From positions 1-33,154 of IMG/VR virus record IMGVR_UViG_3300020200_000102: 33,154 nucleotides of DNA, one strand, 5' to 3'. Numbering within the stretch: position 1 is the stretch's first letter; the number at the start of each line of letters is the position of its first letter. The notes under the pieces are model-generated. The model ran no database searches. It was not told where the DNA came from and saw only the letters and a list, made by a program, of their open reading frames with translations. Shown here piece after piece: positions 21,635 to 29,893 of the stretch. Origin of the DNA: a virus. The position numbers and the translations under genes are program-made.

Positions 21635-23713
21635 TTATCCTTGTCTTAACTGCTGGATTTGGTTTTCAGCATCTTTTATCTTCTTCAGCCTATCTCTAAT
21701 GATAATTAAACCTAACGGACCTTGTGTAGCAGCTAGAGCAATCTCTTTTTTCCAGCCAGATATTTTATCTTTCAGATCTTCTATTTGTAGCTTGTTTCTT
21801 TCAGATTGTTGCTGTTTTATAATCCCAGAAGAGAATCTTCCACCGGGATCCGTACCTTTTAAATCTGTTGATAATTTAGCAGAGTTAGCCAGCATTTTTT
21901 TCCTGATTCTTCTTCTTAGTGCTTTTCCTCCAGGCAGATTATCAACAAAGCTACCAATACCTAATTCATCATCTTGATTAGATAATGATCCTATATCTGT
22001 TGCACTTATTTGGATGTTATCTATATCTAAAGAATCTTCTCCTAATATTTTAGCAGCGTCTAAAACAGTTACTTGATCTTCTGCAGAAAGGCCAGTGTTT
22101 CCTGCTGTAACTAAACCTTTAGAAACAAGTAGTACTTTAACTTCATTGATTATAATTAAATCTAATGAAGCAAATGTAGGGGTGGATTGAGCAACTATAT
22201 ATCCGTTTGTATCTCTTGCTATACCATATCTTCTTCTTAAGTTAATACCTTCATCGACTACTTGTTCTGTTACTATTTGAATAAGATATTTACCAATCTT
22301 TGCTGTACCCTCCTCTTGTTTATCATTATATAAGTCTAAAAACTTCTGTAATCTATTTGCTGTAGAAGATAAATTATTTATCGTATTTTTTAGCTCTTCT
22401 TTTAACCCATCTTCTACATTAATACAAGATTGTAGATTAAGGTATATTATTTTTAATCTAGCAACAATATTTCTTATTCCAGCTAATAAACTTGAAACTA
22501 CTATAGCCATCAAATTTACTATAAAAGAAATTTGTTGAAGCCTTTTTATTAATTTTTTTTCACCCTTTTCTTTTAAATTTTCTTGATATCTACTTGATAA
22601 AGTAGTTGTAATACCTCCCGTAGTAAATAAATTTGGAACAGGAAGAGCAAGTAGGAATGCAGATATAACATTATATATTCTTATTATAATAATGCATAAT
22701 TTAATTATAAATTGAAGTGTTGTTATATACCCTAATAACTTTTGACCAATTGAATTAATATCATTTGCTGTCTTCATTATACCTTTTAATAATCTAACAG
22801 CTTGTACTGGATTAATAACTAGTCTAGATAATTCTGTAAGAGATTTTTGAATATTTGTGTTTAACGAGCTATCTATAAAAGCAATAGCATTTTTTGGGTT
22901 ATTTAAACCTTGTATAAGAATACAATATTGCCTAACTCCATCAACAAATTTTATTATTTTTTGGACGTCTTCAGAAGGTATTTGTCTAGGGTCAGTGTAT
23001 TTATTAAGGAATCCTAATGAATTTTGTAAAAAGTTTGTAGCAGATGAAACTTGTGGGAAGTTTTCCTTTATAGCTGGGTCATTTAAACCATCTGTTGGAT
23101 TTAAAATAGTACTAGATAAAGATTCATTAATACTTTGAATCAATAAAAATAACTTTACCTTACTTTCAGGGTTATTATTATCTAAATATTCACCATAATA
23201 TTTATCTATTATTTTTTGAGTATCATATGCCTTTTTTTGTAAAAAATATTTTTTTCTTTCTAATCCTGTTAATTCATCTTTATTCTGATTTGGATCAAAT
23301 GGTTTTGCATCAGGAAGTTGATTTAACGAATAGTTAAATATGTCACAAAAATTTACAGATGCTAAATCAGTTAATAAATTAACTAGCCCTCTATTTAATA
23401 GTCTTTTTATTATATTTTCTGAAGGTTTTCCAAGTTTACCATAATAAATTTGATTTATCTTTCCTTGGACTTTCATTATAAACCTAGCAATTACACCTAA
23501 AGCTTTTTCTAATCCTTTAGCTGAAGATGTATTAATATTTAGTTTATTGTTACCAAAATTAACCCAACTTTGATCAAATTTTTTTTGTTTCTCAGCTTCT
23601 CGCTTAGCATTAGCTTCACCTATTTCTTGCGATATTCTATATCCTTCTTCTTGAGAAATACCACTAGGTCCTATAAACTCATCAAGATTAATATTTATAA
23701 TATCATCTGGCAT
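21635..23713 (-). CDS. large tail/baseplate protein with internal hydrophobic helices (692 aa)
   Basis: An alpha-helical, Lys/Asn/Gln-rich protein with two strongly hydrophobic stretches at residues ~327-360 and ~394-415. Its C-terminus has a coiled-coil-like segment, KLQIEDLKDKISGWKKEIAL. It lies between the spike genes and the gp25/gp6 wedge genes. Candidates are a hub protein or the tail tape measure: tape measures are helical with central membrane-like segments, and 692 residues would fit a tail of about 100 nm. No conserved family motif settles this. Its start overlaps the preceding stop (TAATG). Confidence 0.6.
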   Translation of the reverse strand: MPDDIININLDEFIGPSGISQEEGYRISQEIGEANAKREAEKQKKFDQSWVNFGNNKLNINTSSAKGLEKALGVIARFIMKVQGKINQIYYGKLGKPSENIIKRLLNRGLVNLLTDLASVNFCDIFNYSLNQLPDAKPFDPNQNKDELTGLERKKYFLQKKAYDTQKIIDKYYGEYLDNNNPESKVKLFLLIQSINESLSSTILNPTDGLNDPAIKENFPQVSSATNFLQNSLGFLNKYTDPRQIPSEDVQKIIKFVDGVRQYCILIQGLNNPKNAIAFIDSSLNTNIQKSLTELSRLVINPVQAVRLLKGIMKTANDINSIGQKLLGYITTLQFIIKLCIIIIRIYNVISAFLLALPVPNLFTTGGITTTLSSRYQENLKEKGEKKLIKRLQQISFIVNLMAIVVSSLLAGIRNIVARLKIIYLNLQSCINVEDGLKEELKNTINNLSSTANRLQKFLDLYNDKQEEGTAKIGKYLIQIVTEQVVDEGINLRRRYGIARDTNGYIVAQSTPTFASLDLIIINEVKVLLVSKGLVTAGNTGLSAEDQVTVLDAAKILGEDSLDIDNIQISATDIGSLSNQDDELGIGSFVDNLPGGKALRRRIRKKMLANSAKLSTDLKGTDPGGRFSSGIIKQQQSERNKLQIEDLKDKISGWKKEIALAATQGPLGLIIIRDRLKKIKDAENQIQQLRQG

Positions 23714-24159
23714 TATCTAGTAAATGTATTTTTAGATAGAATTTTAGATAGATCTGGGTTTCCACTACCAGTTCCTGTTAATAATAATTCAGCTACATTA
23801 TGTAGTGCACTTCCAGCTGAAGCTATTTGTTGCATAGAAGATCCTATAGCTGTTTCAGACACATTAGTTAATAAACATGCAACCGCTTGTAAACCTTGTG
23901 CTAAAGCAGCTAATTGTTGATTAAGATCTGTACCTAAAACAATAGGTTGACCTAAATCTTTAGCTTTATTTCCTAGTTCAATAACAGGTGATGCTATTAT
24001 AACTTTATTACTAGCATCTAGGTTAATTGTGTTAGTAGATGAAAGACCTACGGCTTGCTTTCCAAATAAAAAGATAGCATCGTTCTTAGCATGAATAGTA
24101 ACTCTTTCACTAGTTAAGATTAGTTGATTGCCTTTATATGGAAAAACTGGTTTAAACAT
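23713..24159 (-). CDS. small spike-associated baseplate protein (148 aa)
   Basis: The N-terminal 70 residues are short beta repeats (NQLILTSERVTIHAKNDAIF, GKQAVGLSSTNTINLDASNK) of the kind that build the triple beta-helix of gp5/VgrG spikes. The C-terminal half is Ala/Leu-rich helical (NQQLAALAQGLQAVACLL). It follows the 307-aa spike/hub gene at 1-nt distance. The two together may equal T4 gp5 split into OB-like and beta-helix parts, but this is inference. It overlaps the next gene by TAATG. Confidence 0.55.
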   Translation of the reverse strand: MFKPVFPYKGNQLILTSERVTIHAKNDAIFLFGKQAVGLSSTNTINLDASNKVIIASPVIELGNKAKDLGQPIVLGTDLNQQLAALAQGLQAVACLLTNVSETAIGSSMQQIASAGSALHNVAELLLTGTGSGNPDLSKILSKNTFTR

Positions 24160-24160
24160 A

Positions 24161-25084
24161 CTACTTTATTATAATGGAAGGTCTAGATACTATGTCTTGT
24201 AGTTCTGGTGACATAATTTCATTAGATATAGGAAGCCTAGGAGTTCTTAAAACTGGCTGAGAGATTGGGGTTACTGGAGTTCCAAATGAGTTGAGAGGAA
24301 AGTTGTTGATGTCCTCTAAAAAGATCTCTTGGGTCGATGTCATATAGATAGCAGACCCATCTTTATTTATATTTTCTACAATATTGTTAAATTTAAAAGA
24401 GACATTTTCTTGCCTTTGACTATTTTGTATGATAGTTATAGGATCACCGTTATTTCCAGAATTAGACCAAGTATTGTCTTGCTTCATTACTGGGACAGTG
24501 GATCCGAATCTAATAGATTGACCAAATCTTCCTTGCATAATAGTATCCCCTTCAAAAGGCTGTAGGTTTCTTACCTGTTGATTTTCTTGGAAAGTATAAC
24601 CAAGAGGGAGTGAAGACCCTGAGACAGCATTCCCAGAATAACCTTGAATGTTACTATACTGTTTTAAAAACTGCGAGTACTCACCCATGTTTGGAAAAGC
24701 TCCGTGATTAGCACGATTCCATAGACTATAAGGAGGAAAATAGAAATATTGTTGGTTAGATACACGATCATTCAACTTTTCTGTTGGGCCTACTATAATA
24801 AACACAATCTCGTTTACTACAGGGTACTGCCTCATAAAGTTAAACATAGGCCAAGCAGGTTCAGAAACCTCTCCAGACTTAGATGTGCCTAAAGTAGAGT
24901 ATAGGAGCTCATATTTAATTTTTCCTATGTCTATTGGGCTACCATAGTCAGGGTCACGTTCTTTAGTATTACCTTTAAATGGGCCTAATATAATAGACTT
25001 AACTCTACCAATCTGAAAGTATTGGCCTATTGATCTACCTACTTTGGAATCAAATCTATTACCAAAAATATATCCGTCTGCCAT
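24161..25084 (-). CDS. baseplate hub / spike OB-fold-like protein (307 aa)
   Basis: The sequence has FQIGRVKSIILGPF near residue 22, FEGDTIMQGRFGQSIRFGST at ~178-197, NGDPITIIQNSQR and SAIYMTSTQEIFLED. This order (an early 'GRV..I' strand, 'GD.I..GRFG.SIRFG', then a shielded 'IYM.S.Q') is one I associate with gp5-like baseplate spike/hub proteins of environmental T4-like phages. No lysozyme domain is present, unlike T4 gp5. It is TAATG-coupled to the upstream 120-aa gene. The spike assignment is moderately confident. Confidence 0.65.
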   Translation of the reverse strand: MADGYIFGNRFDSKVGRSIGQYFQIGRVKSIILGPFKGNTKERDPDYGSPIDIGKIKYELLYSTLGTSKSGEVSEPAWPMFNFMRQYPVVNEIVFIIVGPTEKLNDRVSNQQYFYFPPYSLWNRANHGAFPNMGEYSQFLKQYSNIQGYSGNAVSGSSLPLGYTFQENQQVRNLQPFEGDTIMQGRFGQSIRFGSTVPVMKQDNTWSNSGNNGDPITIIQNSQRQENVSFKFNNIVENINKDGSAIYMTSTQEIFLEDINNFPLNSFGTPVTPISQPVLRTPRLPISNEIMSPELQDIVSRPSIIIK

Positions 25085-25446
25085 TACGCTTGAGGTAGTT
25101 GTTTAGGATCTTTAATCTTAATATTACTTACTTCAGAAAACAACTGCTCAATGTCCTTTTCTGTTAAGATGCTAGAATCTTCTGTACCTTCTTTCTTGGC
25201 TTCAGCAGAGGCTTTTTGGAAAAGTTGCAGGAGTTTCATTAAGACTTCGTCATTCTTAAGACTAGAATCCATGAAGCCTTTAAGTAAAGGCACAATTACA
25301 ATAGCATCGCCTGGGGTCTCAATCATATCAGCAAGTCTCATGATTTCTTGCTTAATTTTGGAGTCCTGATTTTTATGCTTATTGTAAACCTCTTCAACTA
25401 GATCAGCTATCTTTTTACCTTTGAATATCTCTTTTTCGAGTTCCAT
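25084..25446 (-). CDS. conserved helical protein between sigma factor and spike genes (120 aa)
   Basis: An all-helical acidic protein starting MELEKEIFKGKKIADLVEEV, with a central MIETPGDAIVIVPLLKGFMD. Similar small proteins, with a 'GDA.VIVPL.K' core, occur beside baseplate genes in environmental T4-like phages and have no defined function. By size and by location next to the gp55-like gene it could be compared with the T4 late co-activator gp33 (112 aa), but no sequence evidence supports that. The box AATATTTATTCTAAAA lies 3 nt before its ATG. Confidence 0.6.
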   Translation of the reverse strand: MELEKEIFKGKKIADLVEEVYNKHKNQDSKIKQEIMRLADMIETPGDAIVIVPLLKGFMDSSLKNDEVLMKLLQLFQKASAEAKKEGTEDSSILTEKDIEQLFSEVSNIKIKDPKQLPQA

Positions 25447-25449
25447 GAC

Positions 25450-25465
25450 TTTTAGAATAAATATT
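25450..25465 (-). promoter_or_regulatory. AT-rich box AATATTTATTCTAAAA before a start codon
   Basis: On the minus strand this 16-mer is identical to 587-602 (+) and ends 3 nt before the ATG at 25446. It overlaps the end of the sigma-factor gene. Its position suggests either an internal late promoter producing a nearly leaderless mRNA for the spike genes, or an initiation-region signal. Confidence 0.35.
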
Positions 25466-26228
25466 AAAAGTCTTGATTTTCAAGATAGCTATTTAGGATA
25501 GTCTTATAAATGATTTTTAGTTTTTTGATCACTTTGGTGATCGTATTAGACTGAGTATCAGTCATTTCTTTAACATAGATAAAGACTGCTTTTTTATTAA
25601 AAATGTCTATATTTTCTCTCTTTTTAAAGATTTCTAGAATGGCATCGGCCACTTTTATTTCCTCAGGTTTTTCAAATAATTCGAAAAGATTATCATCTAT
25701 ATATTTGATAAAAAGTTCGACCACACCTAACTTATCTAGTTCTGGTTCTGGTTCTTTTACTAAGATCGAGTTGACTAGTGCATTATCATCATGTTGTTCT
25801 CCAATATCTGCTTTGGACACTAACTTCTTGTAGTTTTTTTGATTATAAACGATCAAATACCTTTTAGCTATAGTCCCAAAATAAGAATATGCTTTACCTT
25901 TAGATTGATCATAAAGGTCTATTTTTTGTAAAAGAAAAGAGATCACTTCATATTTTAAGTCTTCTATATTATTAACTTCTGTATAATAAAACTTGAAGGT
26001 ATGGATAATATTTTCTACTAACTTATAGAAGCCATAGTGAATTCTTTCATTGTATATTTTATTTCTTTTGGCTTGATTTGATGTATTCCTATATTCTAGA
26101 ATAGCTTCTTCTGTTTCTAAGGTAAAATAATTATTCTTATTCTTGGGTTTACGTTTTCTAGGTTCACCTTTCTTAGTAAGGAGTATCTCTTCTTCTTTAT
26201 CTAAAATGGTGATCATTTTATTCCCCAA
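25464..26228 (-). CDS. late-transcription sigma factor, T4 gp55-like (254 aa)
   Basis: Residues ~70-150 read like a reduced sigma-70 region 2: ERIHYGFYKLVENIIHTFKF, then DLKYEVISFLLQKIDLYDQS, KGKAYSYFGTIAKRYLI. The DQ-x-K-G-x-A-Y-x-Y-F/G-T-I-A pattern is a sigma region 2.3/2.4-like signature also seen in T4 gp55 relatives. The C-terminal ~50 residues (KAVFIYVKEMTDTQSNTITK) could be a helix-turn-helix. In T4 gp55 (185 aa) directs host RNA polymerase to late promoters. This one is longer, with a basic N-terminal extension. Starts at 26228 (overlapping the upstream gene) or 26216 are both possible. Its target promoters are likely the structural genes that follow. Confidence 0.8.
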   Translation of the reverse strand: MGNKMITILDKEEEILLTKKGEPRKRKPKNKNNYFTLETEEAILEYRNTSNQAKRNKIYNERIHYGFYKLVENIIHTFKFYYTEVNNIEDLKYEVISFLLQKIDLYDQSKGKAYSYFGTIAKRYLIVYNQKNYKKLVSKADIGEQHDDNALVNSILVKEPEPELDKLGVVELFIKYIDDNLFELFEKPEEIKVADAILEIFKKRENIDIFNKKAVFIYVKEMTDTQSNTITKVIKKLKIIYKTILNSYLENQDF

Positions 26229-26490
26229 TAAAGTTGTTTATAGAATCCTGCAATTCCTTTATATTTTCCATAAGACTTAGAAATTCTGGATCGGATTGTA
26301 CCCATAATTTAGAATCAATCTGATTAGCACAGGTATTAACTTCTTTCATACAGTTTTTTATGCCATCAATGAATAGTTGTTGATTTAATACCATTTGTTC
26401 TAATTTTCTATTCTTTGTATATAGATTAAAAATAATCCAACCTATTACTGTTAATACCCATAAGGATATTGCTAAAATTATTGTTAACAT
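26218..26490 (-). CDS. membrane-anchored small protein (90 aa)
   Basis: One N-terminal transmembrane segment (residues ~2-24, ILAISLWVLTVIGWIIF) is followed by a basic stop-transfer NLYTKNRK and a helical cytoplasmic or periplasmic domain with two Cys (CMKEVNTC). The predicted topology is a signal-anchor with the rest as a coiled coil. It overlaps the start of the sigma gene by 11 nt. Similar one-TM helical proteins are frequent next to early/middle genes of T4-like phages. Function unknown. Confidence 0.6.
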   Translation of the reverse strand: MLTIILAISLWVLTVIGWIIFNLYTKNRKLEQMVLNQQLFIDGIKNCMKEVNTCANQIDSKLWVQSDPEFLSLMENIKELQDSINNFIGE

Positions 26491-26501
26491 ATTATATATT
26501 T

Positions 26502-27128
26502 TTATTGTTCAATTCTACTAGCCATTAGATCTGCTTGATGTAGAATATGTACTATATTTGATTTTAATTCTGTATCTTTACTATATGTTATAAAGTATTG
26601 TTTATTTCCTTCTTCATATAACCCGTCATGAAGTTTGATAGCCAGATATTCATTTTCTGTAACCTCTATTCCTTTTTGTTGAAGATAAAATAAACTACGA
26701 TCTGATATTCTCATATGATTAATCTTAGAGTTATACTTATATAAAGCGCCTTGTTTTTCAACATGCCACTGTGAATCATTTGGTATATAGAATGGTAGAT
26801 CTTTTGTACCTACTTTACCAAGGTCATGGTTAATAGCTGAAAAAACCAACTCTTCTGTTGTATAGTTCTTATCCTGGCCAAACTTATCCCATACCTTTTC
26901 AAATACAAGACTAGCCTCAACCACATTGATTACATGAGAGATATAACCACCAGGAAAACAATTATGATGATCTAATTTAGTAGAAGCCGGGGCCATAGCC
27001 AAAACCTCTTCTAATTCTTTATAGAACTTAATCAATTTATCTTTTCTATCACCAGTAATGTACTTATTAATCAGTTCATAGAACCTATTTAAATTTTGTT
27101 GAATCTGTTCAGCAGATAATTTTTTCAC
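26502..27128 (-). CDS. HD-domain phosphohydrolase (208 aa)
   Basis: HD-superfamily metal-binding residues are visible: H65 (GYISHVINVVEA), the HD pair H101-D102 within FSAINHDLGKVG, H167-D168 (IKLHDGLYEEG) and D200 (LHQADLMASRIE). The spacing is that of small HD hydrolases acting on nucleotides or phosphodiesters. Possible roles are dNTP or signalling-nucleotide hydrolysis in phage takeover; the substrate cannot be read from sequence. It is in the same operon as the sigma factor and a thioredoxin-like protein. Confidence 0.75.
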   Translation of the reverse strand: MKKLSAEQIQQNLNRFYELINKYITGDRKDKLIKFYKELEEVLAMAPASTKLDHHNCFPGGYISHVINVVEASLVFEKVWDKFGQDKNYTTEELVFSAINHDLGKVGTKDLPFYIPNDSQWHVEKQGALYKYNSKINHMRISDRSLFYLQQKGIEVTENEYLAIKLHDGLYEEGNKQYFITYSKDTELKSNIVHILHQADLMASRIEQ

Positions 27129-27143
27129 AACTTATTTTTTATT

Positions 27144-27320
27144 TTATTGTTCAGACTCACTATTTATTAGTATTTCTATTTCTTGAAGTTTAGCTCTTAT
27201 TTTTTCTACATGAGCTCTAAGTTCATCAATAGTTCTACTAGTTGATAAAAGTGCATCTTGACCATTAAGGAAGTTATTTAATTCAAATATCTTTCTTAGG
27301 ATTAATTGTTTGTATTTCAT
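27144..27320 (-). CDS. small coiled-coil protein (58 aa)
   Basis: A 58-codon frame from ATG 27320 to TAA 27144, too short to be caught by many gene finders. The sequence is heptad-rich and charged (MKYKQLILRKIFELNNFL, then RAHVEKIRAKLQEIEIL), predicting a helical coiled coil. It fills the gap between the thioredoxin-like gene (9 nt upstream) and the HD gene, consistent with a continuous operon. No known family. Confidence 0.55.
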   Translation of the reverse strand: MKYKQLILRKIFELNNFLNGQDALLSTSRTIDELRAHVEKIRAKLQEIEILINSESEQ

Positions 27321-27329
27321 ATTGTTAAT

Positions 27330-27650
27330 TTATAATTTGATTATATAATTTATTAATTGATCTATCGAGTACACACCAATTTTTATTATACCATCTACTA
27401 TTTGTTCTTTCTTTTCTATTTTGTCGTAGTCTTCTGTAAAGTAAATTATTTCTTTTATTTCATCGTTTATGTTCAGTAAAATAACCATAGGATATGTGCT
27501 AACACCGGCTAGACTTTCTACTTGATCACACAGATCATCGTTTTCATCACATGGATAATACTTAAAAGAATTATTAAAAAAGTCAAGCTTATTTTTTAAA
27601 GCTTTACACTTAGAACAATCTTTTAAAATCAAAATTATAACTTTTTTCAT
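27330..27650 (-). CDS. thioredoxin/glutaredoxin-like protein (106 aa)
   Basis: An N-terminal strand VIILILK followed by DCSKCKALKNKL gives a CxxC (C12-S-K-C15) at the start of helix 1. STYPMVILL (P54) supplies the cis-proline that precedes the third strand of the thioredoxin fold. Length is that of small phage redoxins, which in T4 (nrdC) serve ribonucleotide reductase. Extra Cys at ~34 and 41 may form a second disulfide. The partner here is unknown. It starts 5 nt after the upstream ORF ends. Confidence 0.75.
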   Translation of the reverse strand: MKKVIILILKDCSKCKALKNKLDFFNNSFKYYPCDENDDLCDQVESLAGVSTYPMVILLNINDEIKEIIYFTEDYDKIEKKEQIVDGIIKIGVYSIDQLINYIIKL

Positions 27651-27654
27651 ATAC

Positions 27655-27804
27655 TTATTCTTCTATATATTCTGTATCTATTTCTTTCATTAGATTTACC
27701 CAAAACAATTGTTCATCTTTTTCCATAGTGTCAAATGTAAATGATAAATATATATATAAAGCTTCTAATTGTTCTTCTGTTATTTTATTTTCTTTTATTT
27801 CCAT
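27655..27804 (-). CDS. small acidic protein (49 aa)
   Basis: A 49-codon acidic ORF from ATG 27804 to TAA 27655, beginning MEIKENKITEEQLEALYIYL and ending EYIEE. It is the first coding frame of the minus-strand operon, 5 nt before the redoxin. The aromatic/acidic helix is unlike any family I know. A weak promoter-like TCAAA...TATATAG lies at 27853-27831 just upstream. Confidence 0.5.
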   Translation of the reverse strand: MEIKENKITEEQLEALYIYLSFTFDTMEKDEQLFWVNLMKEIDTEYIEE

Positions 27805-27830
27805 ATAAATAATTTTATATAGGGTATTGT

Positions 27831-28075
27831 CCTATATAGAAGTTTTTATTTGACTTTATTTTTTGTTGTGGTTTATATTTAAAAGCCCTAAGCGGAATAA
27901 ACCGTCGGAATTTGCCGATATTCTTTTAAACCTTCACTTTCAACTATTTTTATATACCTGAAGCATTTCTTAGTCTTAGCTCCTGGTAGCCGTTCTAGCT
28001 AGTCACTCTAAAACTCACTCATGGAATCTCACCAAGCTATGGTATAGATATTGACTTAACCCGGCATTAGTTATA
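27831..28075 (-). other. structured leader or small RNA candidate
   Basis: This 245-nt gap starts just downstream of the minus-strand promoter motif at 28076-28098 and has no plausible ORF. It is richer in G+C than its surroundings and holds several potential hairpins. On the minus strand these include ACCA-TAGCT-TGGT and TAGC-TAGAACG-GCTA; CGG/CCG pairs nest inside GAATA/TATTC near 27895-27927. It may be a 5' leader with regulatory structure or a phage sRNA. No known RNA family is recognised. Confidence 0.4.
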
Positions 28076-28098
28076 ACTAATATACAACATTTATTTGA
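28076..28098 (-). promoter_or_regulatory. recurrent promoter motif (copy 5, minus strand)
   Basis: Reading the minus strand from 28098: TCAAATAAA, then TGTTGTATATTAGT, at exactly the spacing of the four plus-strand copies. It lies 270 nt upstream of the first minus-strand coding frame. Opposite, TTATATTAG at 28146-28154 precedes the primase ATG, so the two operons probably share a divergent promoter region. Confidence 0.6.
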
Positions 28099-28158
28099 AA
28101 CAGAAAAATTTATTTATAAATATTTTTTTTCCTCGTTTTTTTATCTTATATTAGTAAA

Positions 28159-29088
28159 ATGGATAAAGAGCTACTTGTTTTAGGATTGTTGGAGAATGTG
28201 CTGGGTAAAGGAAAAGGCTCTAAAACCACTATGGACTATGCATTTTATTGCCCAGTTTGTAAACACCACAATCCAAAACTTATTATAAATATTAAGACAG
28301 GACAATACAATTGTTGGACCTGCCATCCACCTACTAAAGGTAAAACACCAGTTTCACTTTTCAAAAAGATTGAAGTTCCTACAGAGAAGATGATCGAGAT
28401 GAAAGGATACTTTCAAGGTGATAATATAAAGATTAATACCATAAAATATAATAAAGTAACTCTACCAGAAGAATTTATTTCTTTAAGTAACCCAGATAAA
28501 TCACTAGAAGCAAGACATGCTCTAGTCTATTTAAAAAAGAGAAAAATAGGGGTTCAAGAAATACAAAAATATAACATTGGTTATTGCAAGAAAGGCAGGT
28601 ATCGTAATAAGATAATAGTTCCTTCATATGATCATAATGGTAATATTAACTATTTTGTGGCTAGATCTTTTGAGAAAGACCCATTTCAGAAGATAGATGC
28701 TCCTAGTTGTAATAAAAACGATTTGATCGGTCTAGAGTTCTTTATAAACTGGTCGGTTCCTGTAATATTATGTGAAGGAATATTTGACGCTATAGCAATT
28801 AAGCGTAACGCTATCCCATTATTTGGTAAGACTATTTCTAAGTCACTCATGATGAAACTTGTTGAATCTGAAGTAAAAACAGTATATTTAGCATTAGACA
28901 AAGACGCTCTAAAAGAAGCATTAGATTATTCACAAATTCTTCTCAATCAAGGGAAAGAGGTTTATCTTATTGAGCTAGAAGGGAAAGATCCATCTGATCT
29001 TGGATTTGAATATATGACAAAAATATTACATCAAGCAAAGCCATTTACATTTAGTGATCTTCTACTCAAAAAAATACAATTAATATGA
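28159..29088 (+). CDS. DNA primase with zinc finger and TOPRIM domain (309 aa)
   Basis: N-terminal zinc-binding domain: C31-x2-C34 ... C52-x2-C55 (CPVCKHHN and CWTC). The middle region has LKKRKIGVQEIQKYNIGYC, as in DnaG-type primases. The TOPRIM domain has the catalytic Glu E206 in VILCEGIFDAIAI and the DxD pair D247/D249 in LALDKDALKEA. At 309 aa it is close to T4 gp61 (342 aa). It would make RNA primers for lagging-strand synthesis with a replicative helicase not present in this window. Its stop overlaps the next start (ATGA). Confidence 0.85.
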   Translation: MDKELLVLGLLENVLGKGKGSKTTMDYAFYCPVCKHHNPKLIINIKTGQYNCWTCHPPTKGKTPVSLFKKIEVPTEKMIEMKGYFQGDNIKINTIKYNKVTLPEEFISLSNPDKSLEARHALVYLKKRKIGVQEIQKYNIGYCKKGRYRNKIIVPSYDHNGNINYFVARSFEKDPFQKIDAPSCNKNDLIGLEFFINWSVPVILCEGIFDAIAIKRNAIPLFGKTISKSLMMKLVESEVKTVYLALDKDALKEALDYSQILLNQGKEVYLIELEGKDPSDLGFEYMTKILHQAKPFTFSDLLLKKIQLI

Positions 29089-29879
29089 TTGAAAAATCAA
29101 AAAACATTTATCGAGATAAGTTCTTGAAACATCTTGTTGAAACAGACCCAGAATTAAAACAAATCACTCTTCACGATGCCAGGTACTATCAAATATCTCC
29201 TGGTGTTTTTTATCCTTCGGTTACTACAATATTAAACTATTTTCCAAAAGGTACTTTCTTTGAAACATGGTTGAAAGACACTGGACATAATGCTGATATT
29301 ATAATGAAGCGTGCTGGAGATGAAGGCATCCAAGTCCATGATGCTATAGATAAGTTTTTAAAAGGCAAAGAAATTCGTTGGATTGAAAGTGACGGTCGAG
29401 TTAATTATAATATTCATGTATGGAAAATGATCCTTTCTTTCGTTGATTTTTGGATTACTTATAAGCCAACACTACTTTTGTCTGAAGAGTTTGTGTTTTC
29501 TGATATTTACAAGTATTCTGGTACTCTAGATATTCTTGTTGAAATTAATGGTGAAAAGTGGCTACTGGATATTAAAACTTCTAATAGTATATATGACAGT
29601 TATTTCTTACAAATATCTGCTTATGCTAAAGCATATGAAGAGAGATATCTACAAAAAATAAATCATAATGGTATTATATGGTTAAAATCTAGTAAATATG
29701 GTCCAGATAAATCAGGTAAGAAAATGCAAGGTAATGGCTGGGAGATCATAAAAGGTAAGAAAACTATAGATGACTACTTCCAGATGTTCTTACATACATA
29801 CGAGACCTACAAGATTATGCACCCAGAAGTAGATATTGAGTTGACCACTCTTCCAAACACGGTTAAACTAGGTCAGTAA
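29085..29879 (+). CDS. PD-(D/E)XK nuclease, RecB/Cas4-like (264 aa)
   Basis: The catalytic series of the RecB-type PD-(D/E)XK nucleases is present in order: H85 in GIQVHDAID, E134/E135 in LLSEEFVF, D149 in YSGTLDILVE, D162-x-K164 in WLLDIKTS and the following QxxxY-type helix LQISAYAKAY (Q176). The family cuts or resects DNA in recombination and replication. It has no iron-sulfur cysteine cluster, unlike typical Cas4. Translation is coupled to the primase by a 4-nt overlap, pointing to DNA metabolism. Confidence 0.85.
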   Translation: MIEKSKNIYRDKFLKHLVETDPELKQITLHDARYYQISPGVFYPSVTTILNYFPKGTFFETWLKDTGHNADIIMKRAGDEGIQVHDAIDKFLKGKEIRWIESDGRVNYNIHVWKMILSFVDFWITYKPTLLLSEEFVFSDIYKYSGTLDILVEINGEKWLLDIKTSNSIYDSYFLQISAYAKAYEERYLQKINHNGIIWLKSSKYGPDKSGKKMQGNGWEIIKGKKTIDDYFQMFLHTYETYKIMHPEVDIELTTLPNTVKLGQ

Positions 29880-29893
29880 ATATTTATAGTAGT

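Noticed and set aside
25084-25446. Assignment as a T4 gp33 late co-activator because it is next to the gp55-like gene and is of similar size
   Set aside because: No sequence feature of gp33 is visible, and the protein resembles uncharacterised proteins that accompany baseplate genes.
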